Assembly (NCBI RefSeq): GCF_040545875.1
Contig: NZ_JBEPMR010000026.1
DNA from: Faecalicatena_A orotica
GTDB taxonomy: Bacteria > Bacillota > Clostridia > Lachnospirales > Lachnospiraceae
Reading direction: 5' to 3' (one strand)
DNA: 20,584 bases
The notes beneath the pieces are model-generated. The model was given only the letters and a program-made list of their open reading frames with translations, ran no database searches and was not told the DNA's origin. Each line of letters starts with the position of its first letter. The stretch's first letter is position 1. The translations under genes and the position numbers were made by a program. Positions 15,417-20,584 of the stretch are shown here, in pieces.

Positions 15417-16511
15417 ATGGACCAGAGAATGAAAGAACTGGCAGGACGCCTTGTGCGCTACTGTGTGGATGTGCAGCCGGGGGAAAAAGTGCTGATCGAA
15501 GCGAATGAGGCAGATACGACCCCGTTGGTTGAACTTTTGATTGACGAAATTTATGCAGCGGGGGCCCAGCCATTTGTGCAGTATGAGATTGCATCCGTGA
15601 ACAGGAAACTTTTGAGACAATGTACGGAAGAACAGATGCAGCTGCAGTATCAGGGCTACGCGGATATACTGAAAAATATGCATGCTACAATCGGCATCAG
15701 GGGGATGCTGAATGCGGCCGAGATGTCTGATGTCCCGAAAGAGGGGATGGAGTGTTACTCCAACGCGAGGGCAATGCTCAGGCAGTACAGGATGGATAAG
15801 AAGTGGGTACTCTTACGTTATCCGAACCATGCGATTGCGCAGCTTGCAAATATGAGTCTCGAGGCTTATGAAGACTTCTATTATAGTGTATGCAATCTGG
15901 ATTATGCAGAGCTGGAGGAAAAAGCAATGCCCCTGAAAAAGCTGATGGAGCAGACGGACAGGGTACATATCACAGGACCGGGAACGGATCTTGAATTTTC
16001 CATTAAGGATATACCGGTTGTGCCATGCTGCGGAAAGATGAATATACCGGACGGGGAAGTATTTACGGCGCCTGTAAAGGATTCTGTAAACGGATTTATT
16101 ACCTTTAATCTTCCATCTGTTTTCCAGGATATCTGTTTCGAGAATATCAAACTGGTTTTCAAGGACGGGAAAATTGTGGAGGCAACATCGAACCACACAG
16201 AAGAACTGAACTGGATTCTGGATACGGATGAAGGGTCACGCTATACCGGTGAATTCTCTTTTGGAATCAATCCAAATATCCGGAAATGTACGAATGACGG
16301 CAGTGTGGATGAGAAAATGTGGGGAAGCATCCATCTTACGCCAGGGAACTTTTGTGACGGCGCAAGCAATGGGAACGAGTCAAAGATACACTGGGATATG
16401 GTCCTCGCCCAGACACCGGAATACGGCGGGGGAAAGATTTATTTCGATGACGTGCTGATCAGGGAAGACGGAAGATTCGTACCGGAAGAACTGCAGGGGT
16501 TAAATATTTAA
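15417..16511 (+). CDS. Leucyl aminopeptidase of family M29 (AmpS/PepS type)
   Basis: 364 residues, cytoplasmic metalloaminopeptidase; M29 enzymes trim amino-terminal residues from short peptides. Visible features: CVDVQPGEKVLIEAN near the N-terminus; candidate metal ligands Glu214 (IPDGEVFTAP), Glu279 (YTGEFSFGIN), His306 (SIHLTPGN) and His325/Asp327 (IHWDMV). Family members bind two Co or Zn ions through a Glu/His/Asp set of this kind. The ribosome site GGGAGG lies ~8 bases from the ATG. Its place directly after oppF indicates it processes peptides just imported, together with the PepV dipeptidase of the divergent operon. Confidence 0.9.
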   Translation: MDQRMKELAGRLVRYCVDVQPGEKVLIEANEADTTPLVELLIDEIYAAGAQPFVQYEIASVNRKLLRQCTEEQMQLQYQGYADILKNMHATIGIRGMLNAAEMSDVPKEGMECYSNARAMLRQYRMDKKWVLLRYPNHAIAQLANMSLEAYEDFYYSVCNLDYAELEEKAMPLKKLMEQTDRVHITGPGTDLEFSIKDIPVVPCCGKMNIPDGEVFTAPVKDSVNGFITFNLPSVFQDICFENIKLVFKDGKIVEATSNHTEELNWILDTDEGSRYTGEFSFGINPNIRKCTNDGSVDEKMWGSIHLTPGNFCDGASNGNESKIHWDMVLAQTPEYGGGKIYFDDVLIREDGRFVPEELQGLNI

Positions 16512-16525
16512 AAAAGGAGATAGAT

Positions 16526-18529
16526 ATGGAAGAGACACTTAAGTACAGACAGGTTCATCTGGATTTCCATACCAGCGGGCTGATCCCGGATATTGGAGCG
16601 GAGTTTGACCCGGAAGAGTTTGCGGAAACCGTAGAAAAGGCACACGTAGACTCTATCACTTGTTTTGCAAGATGCCATCATGGCTGGCTATATTATGACT
16701 CAAAGGCAATGCCGGAGAGAATCCATCCGAATCTGAAGAGGAAGAACCTGCTGAAAGAGCAGATTGATGCCTGCCATAAGCGTAATATTAAAGTGCCTGT
16801 TTATACCACCGTGCAGTGGGACGAAAAGATTGCACATGAACATTATGACTGGCTGTGTGCGGAGGAATCGGGTGCTCCATTCCGCGTGTCACAGCTGCAG
16901 CCGGGATTTTACCGCAATATTTGTTTGAATTCTCCTTATGTAGAGTTTTTCAAAGAGCATTTAAGAGATATCTTTGATTGTCTGGGAGAGGTGGATGGCC
17001 TGTTTCTCGATATTCTGAATATCGGACCATGCTGCTGCAATCATTGTATGGACAGCATGAGGAAGCTGGGACTGAACGTGGAAGATGAAAAGGTTAGATA
17101 TGAATTCGCGCAGACTGTGTTTGACCGCTTTCAGGCAGAAATCACGGCATTTATCCACGAGATTCAGCCCGGCTGCCCGGTATTTTACAATGTAGGATTT
17201 ATCGGGACACAGCACAGGAAAAATAAAGATACCTTTACCCATTTCGAGATCGAATCACTTCCCGGAGGAGCGTGGGGGTATGGTCATTTCCCGCCTACGG
17301 CAATGTATGCGAGGACACTGGGGCTTCCGATGACGGGGCAGACAGGCCGTTTTCATCTGGATTGGGGAGACTTTTCATCCCTGCGTTATCTGGCATCCCT
17401 GCAGTATGAATGTTTCCGGGCGCTGGCGTATGGCTGCGGGTGTTCTATCGGGGACCAGCTGCATCCAAATGGGAAGATGAATAAACACACATACGAACTG
17501 ATTGGCAAAGTATACAAAGAAGTGGAAGAAAAGGAACCCTGGTGTAAAGGAGCCGTACCTGTTACAGAGGCAGCAGTCCTTGCGCCTATGGAGTTCAAAG
17601 GTGCGTCGTCTTCCTTTGTTGTGGATGAACTTTCCGGTGCAGTGAAGTTTTTAAATGATATTTGTATACAGGCTGACGTGATTGACTCTCAGGCAGAGTT
17701 TGAAAAGTATAAGCTGCTTATCCTGCCTGACAGTATTGAGCCACTCAGTCAAGAGGCCTCGGCAAAAATACAGGCATATGTGGAGCAGGGCGGGGCGCTG
17801 ATCAGCTCCTACCATTCCGGAATCATGCAGGACGGCAGCACGGCGGCATTTCTGCCTGCTGATATAAAAGGCGATGCTGAATATTCCCCGGACTTTATTG
17901 CTATGACTGGAAAAGTGGCAGCAGGGATCCCTGATATGGAGTTTGTTATGTATGAGCGGGGGGCCAGTTTAGAACCCCGGGAAGGATCAGACGTTCTGCT
18001 TGAGACGATGGTTCCTTATTTTAACCGGACATGGGAGCATTACTGCAGCCACAGACATACACCGTGCAGCTACCAGTATGGCCCGTCGGCACTGGTTCAG
18101 AAGGGACGTGTTTACCAGTTTGCACATCCGGTTTTTAAGATTCAGGAGGAATACGCAACCGAATGGGTGAAACAGCTGCTTAAAAATGTAGTATATGAAA
18201 TTCTTGGCAGCCCTCTTGTTACGCACAATGGTCCGTCTACTCTGGACCTGAAGCTGACACACCAGCCGGATCAGGAAAGGTATGTACTGCATGCCCTCCA
18301 CTATATTCCGGTGAGAAAGGCAAAGAAGATGGAAATGGTAGAGGATGTGATTCCTCTGTACGGCACAGAGATTGCCGTGCGTGTGGATGCACCTGTAGAA
18401 AGCGTAACTATAGTGCCGGGACAAAAGGAAATAGAATATTTTTCTGATGAGGAGGCAGGAAAAATCACCTTTACAGTTCCGGAAATCTGTGGTCACGAAA
18501 TGATAGAAATTAAAGGAGGAAAATTATGA
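16526..18529 (+). CDS. Putative glycoside hydrolase (GHL6-like) with beta-galactosidase trimerisation-like domain
   Basis: 667 residues, no signal peptide. Residues ~1-345 look like a TIM-barrel glycosidase of the uncharacterised GHL6 type: QVHLDFHTSG, DSITCFARCHHGWLYYDSK, VYTTVQWDEK and VDGLFLDILNIGP with Asp162, a candidate catalytic residue by analogy with GH29/GH42-type barrels. A cysteine group CCCNHC (169-174) follows and may bind a metal. Residues ~350-560 resemble the glutamine-amidotransferase-like trimerisation domain of GH42 enzymes. The C-terminal ~100 residues appear to be a beta-rich cap. The substrate is unknown; related proteins are often labelled alpha-L-fucosidase or trimerisation-domain protein without biochemical proof. 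It starts 14 bases after the aminopeptidase with AAAAGGAG upstream, and overlaps the binding-protein gene by four bases. Confidence 0.7.
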   Translation: MEETLKYRQVHLDFHTSGLIPDIGAEFDPEEFAETVEKAHVDSITCFARCHHGWLYYDSKAMPERIHPNLKRKNLLKEQIDACHKRNIKVPVYTTVQWDEKIAHEHYDWLCAEESGAPFRVSQLQPGFYRNICLNSPYVEFFKEHLRDIFDCLGEVDGLFLDILNIGPCCCNHCMDSMRKLGLNVEDEKVRYEFAQTVFDRFQAEITAFIHEIQPGCPVFYNVGFIGTQHRKNKDTFTHFEIESLPGGAWGYGHFPPTAMYARTLGLPMTGQTGRFHLDWGDFSSLRYLASLQYECFRALAYGCGCSIGDQLHPNGKMNKHTYELIGKVYKEVEEKEPWCKGAVPVTEAAVLAPMEFKGASSSFVVDELSGAVKFLNDICIQADVIDSQAEFEKYKLLILPDSIEPLSQEASAKIQAYVEQGGALISSYHSGIMQDGSTAAFLPADIKGDAEYSPDFIAMTGKVAAGIPDMEFVMYERGASLEPREGSDVLLETMVPYFNRTWEHYCSHRHTPCSYQYGPSALVQKGRVYQFAHPVFKIQEEYATEWVKQLLKNVVYEILGSPLVTHNGPSTLDLKLTHQPDQERYVLHALHYIPVRKAKKMEMVEDVIPLYGTEIAVRVDAPVESVTIVPGQKEIEYFSDEEAGKITFTVPEICGHEMIEIKGGKL

Positions 18530-20133
18530 AAAAGGTCATATCAGTTTTATTAGCAGTAACACTTGTGGCAGGTACGTTGTTCGGATGTTCATCCGGGAAG
18601 AAGGATTCCCCGGAAGATAAGGGCAAGACGGAAGACACGGGCAGCAAGGAAAAATCAATTACGTTCAATATCGGTATGGAGCCGACGACTCTTGACCCGA
18701 GCCTGAACAGTGGAAATGACGGAACTTTAGTACTGAATCATATGTATGAAGGACTGATGATTGAAAAAGACAATGATTTTGTATGTGCGGCAGCCGAAGA
18801 TTATGATGTCAGTGATGACGGAAAGGTGTATACCTTCCATTTAAGAGATAACAAGTGGTCAGACGGGGAACCAGTCCGCGCGCAGGATTTTGAATTTTCT
18901 TGGAATCGTGCACTGGATCCGGAAGTGGCATCCACTTATTCCTGGATTTTTGAATCCGGCGGCATTGAGTCTTATAAGGCAGTAGATGATAAGACATTTG
19001 AAGTAACTCTGAATTCCAATAACCCGGTATTCCTGTCACTTCTTGCTAATACGACATTCTTCCCACTGCGTGAGGATAAGGTGGATTATCTGAATGGTGC
19101 ATGGGCACTTGATCCTGAAAAGGTTGTCACAAACGGTGCATATAAGATGACAGAGTATAAGGCTGGCGACCGTTTAGTAATGGAGAAAAATGAAAACTAT
19201 CATGATGCTGCTAATGTAAAAATTGATAAAATCATTGCTTTGATGATTGTAGACCAGACAACAGCACTTACTGCTTATGAAGCAGGGGACATTGATGCAA
19301 TCACAGAGGTTCCGCCGGCAGAGAAACAGCGTCTTCTCAATGAGGACCCGAATTTTATGGTCAGCCCATTGAACGGCACGAATTTCTATGCATTTAATAC
19401 AGCGAAAGCTCCGTTTGATGATGTGAACGTACGCAAGGCCTTGTCCTACGCAATTGACCGCAAGGCAATCGTGGAAGATGTCCTGAAAGGCGGAGAGCAG
19501 CCAGCACACTCCCTGATACCGGGCGTAATCTATGACAGTGACGGAAAGGTATTCAATGAGGTGAGCGGAGACTACGGTATTCCGGAGGATGACAGCAAGG
19601 TTGAGGAAGCGAAACAGTTACTGGCAGATGCCGGCTATCCGAATGGGGAAGGTTTCCCAAAGACAGAACTGCTCTACAATACAAATGAGAAAAATAAGGC
19701 TGTTGCAGAGGCTATCCAGCAGCAGTGGAAAGAAAACCTGAATATTGATGTAACATTAGTAAACATGGAATCAGCAGTATTCCACCAGACCAGAGTTGCC
19801 CATGACTTTGATGTCTGCCGCGGTGGCTGGTATGGAGATTATAATGACCCGCTTACACATCTGGAGTTATATACAAGCGATAACTCTATGAACTATGCAA
19901 GCTGGTCCAATCCGGAATACGATAAGCTGATCACAGAGGCGAAAGGTTCTACCGGAAAAGAACGTTTTGATAAGTTCTATGCCGCAGAAAAACTTCTTAT
20001 GGAAGGGTATGCTTATATGCCAATTTCTTATGACGTGTACACCTGCCTGATCAATCAGGACAAGATCACAGGATATGAGATTCTTTCTACAGGAGTATAT
20101 CGCTTTATCAATGCAGATGTAGTTGAAGAATAG
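18526..20133 (+). CDS. oppA: Oligopeptide ABC transporter substrate-binding lipoprotein (SBP family 5)
   Basis: 535 residues. Lipoprotein signal MKKVISVLLAVTLVAGT with lipobox LFGC (Cys21), so anchored on the outer face of the membrane. The rest is a family-5 peptide/nickel-type binding protein: MEPTTLDPSLNSGND, LVLNHMYEGL, LRDNKWSDGEPVRAQDFEFSW, NVRKALSYAIDRKAIVEDV and SWSNPEYDKLI. It captures the substrate for OppBCDF. It is the last gene, in a 4-base ATGA overlap with the glycosidase gene; the GGAGG site lies in the end of that gene. Many opp operons instead place the binding protein first. A composite terminator follows. Ligand specificity is not readable; a glycopeptide is one option. 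Confidence 0.92.
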   Translation: MKKVISVLLAVTLVAGTLFGCSSGKKDSPEDKGKTEDTGSKEKSITFNIGMEPTTLDPSLNSGNDGTLVLNHMYEGLMIEKDNDFVCAAAEDYDVSDDGKVYTFHLRDNKWSDGEPVRAQDFEFSWNRALDPEVASTYSWIFESGGIESYKAVDDKTFEVTLNSNNPVFLSLLANTTFFPLREDKVDYLNGAWALDPEKVVTNGAYKMTEYKAGDRLVMEKNENYHDAANVKIDKIIALMIVDQTTALTAYEAGDIDAITEVPPAEKQRLLNEDPNFMVSPLNGTNFYAFNTAKAPFDDVNVRKALSYAIDRKAIVEDVLKGGEQPAHSLIPGVIYDSDGKVFNEVSGDYGIPEDDSKVEEAKQLLADAGYPNGEGFPKTELLYNTNEKNKAVAEAIQQQWKENLNIDVTLVNMESAVFHQTRVAHDFDVCRGGWYGDYNDPLTHLELYTSDNSMNYASWSNPEYDKLITEAKGSTGKERFDKFYAAEKLLMEGYAYMPISYDVYTCLINQDKITGYEILSTGVYRFINADVVEE

Positions 20134-20145
20134 AAGGAAATATTG

Positions 20146-20234
20146 AGAGCTTTAGATTTGTGAACGGATAACTGCCGTTGCCTGGACTTGACAGCGGCAG
20201 TTATTGGATGTTTGCAGTGCTAAAGCTCTTTTTT
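20146..20234 (+). terminator. Composite two-hairpin terminator of the opp operon
   Basis: An outer stem (AGAGCTTTAG at 20146-20155 with CTAAAGCTCT at 20220-20229) is followed by TTTTTT at 20229-20234. Inside it lies a 13-base-pair hairpin (ATAACTGCCGTTG at 20168-20180 with CAGCGGCAGTTAT at 20192-20204, one G-U pair). The inner hairpin has no T run, so the outer stem is the likely terminator and the inner one folds it. Confidence 0.75.
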
Positions 20235-20281
20235 AAAAATCTGGATCTGGATTAAATCTAGATTAAAAAACTAAATAAGTA

Positions 20282-20311
20282 TTGACAGAGGGATGCCGGA
20301 TGTGGTAATCT
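20282..20311 (+). promoter_or_regulatory. rrn-type promoter P1
   Basis: TTGACA (20282-20287) and TAATCT (20306-20311) are spaced 18 bases apart. The transcribed start region contains AAGCTGTCGCTTGA (20316-20329), repeated after P2. A/T-rich sequence from 20235 to 20281 could be an UP element. Confidence 0.75.
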
Positions 20312-20436
20312 AGTCAAGCTGTCGCTTGAAACAGTAACTTTTCTTGATTAACAGATGCTGAAATTCAATATGTAAAGAGTAAATTCTGATTTGCATATCG
20401 ACCTAGAAAGCAGATGAAAATTAAATAAAAAAGTTA

Positions 20437-20466
20437 TTGACAAATATCGACAGGGTATGATAATAT
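20437..20466 (+). promoter_or_regulatory. rrn-type promoter P2
   Basis: TTGACA (20437-20442) with TAATAT (20461-20466) at 18 bases; GATAAT at 20459 (16 bases) is an alternative -10. AAGCTGTCGCTTGA at 20471-20484 is identical to the 14 bases after P1. An A/T-rich run lies directly upstream. Confidence 0.75.
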
Positions 20467-20535
20467 ATTAAAGCTGTCGCTTGAGGGACTGGTAAAAACC
20501 GGAACCGATGACGAAAAAGAAAATGAAAAAAGTTC

Positions 20536-20564
20536 TTGACAAACAGCAGCAGACATGGTAATCT
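20536..20564 (+). promoter_or_regulatory. rrn-type promoter P3
   Basis: TTGACA (20536-20541) with TAATCT (20559-20564) at 17 bases, preceded by an A-rich tract. A related start region, AAGTTGCCGCTGACGA, runs to the edge of the window. The first gene it serves lies outside; an rRNA operon in the + direction is inferred. Confidence 0.8.
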
Positions 20565-20584
20565 ATAAAAGTTGCCGCTGACGA

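Noticed and set aside
1..20584. CRISPR arrays, tRNA genes, insertion sequences or phage genes
   Set aside because: No regularly spaced repeats, tRNA-like cloverleaf segments, transposase or integrase motifs were seen.

Overview
This window looks like a chromosomal piece of a gut-type Lachnospiraceae (Clostridium cluster XIVa, Firmicutes). The evidence is the 23S rRNA 3' end at the left edge, strong GGAGG ribosome binding sites, tightly packed operons with 1-4 base overlaps, Gram-positive lipoprotein signal peptides, and an AraC/GH39 fusion regulator of a kind common in that family. No species can be named from the sequence alone. The segment lies between two ribosomal RNA operons in the same orientation. 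The 3' end of a 23S gene and its terminator are at bases 1-169. Three tandem strong promoters with rrn-like start regions are at 20282-20584, so another rRNA operon very probably begins just past the right edge.

Left module (about 274-8814, + strand) is a small glycan-use locus. A regulator fusing an AraC DNA-binding domain to a GH39 glycosidase-like domain has its own terminator. It is followed by a five-gene operon: a CE1-like esterase, a shorter paralog that has lost its catalytic serine, a GPH-family sugar:cation symporter, a GH3 beta-glycosidase, and a histidine-phosphatase-fold lipoprotein. The likely logic is that short acetylated plant oligosaccharides (xylo-oligosaccharides are the best guess) are deacetylated, imported by the symporter and cut by the GH3 enzyme. 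The regulator would sense the sugar through its GH39 domain, which has lost the acid/base glutamate of that family.

Right module (8867-20133) is a peptide-uptake and hydrolysis locus. On the - strand a GntR/FCD repressor and a PepV-like M20 dipeptidase form one operon. On the + strand, divergent from them, are an oligopeptide ABC transporter (oppBCDF), an M29 aminopeptidase, a GHL6-like putative glycoside hydrolase with a beta-galactosidase-trimerisation-like domain, and last the family-5 substrate-binding lipoprotein. The divergent intergenic region holds a near-consensus sigma-A promoter for opp. A 9+2+9 palindrome of the GntR/FCD operator type (TGGT-N3-ACCA) sits just downstream, so the switch can be read directly. 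The mixture of peptidases with a glycosidase inside one transporter operon suggests a substrate that is both sugar and peptide, which is the most interesting hypothesis here.

The two modules converge at 8814-8867, where a 39-40 base palindromic repeat lies. A second, slightly degenerate copy sits just upstream of the AraC gene. No tRNA genes, CRISPR arrays, transposases or phage genes were seen. Stretches over 300 bases without a gene are limited to the right-end rrn promoter region (20134-20584), whose contents are annotated. The 286-base divergent region (10960-11245) is annotated as well.
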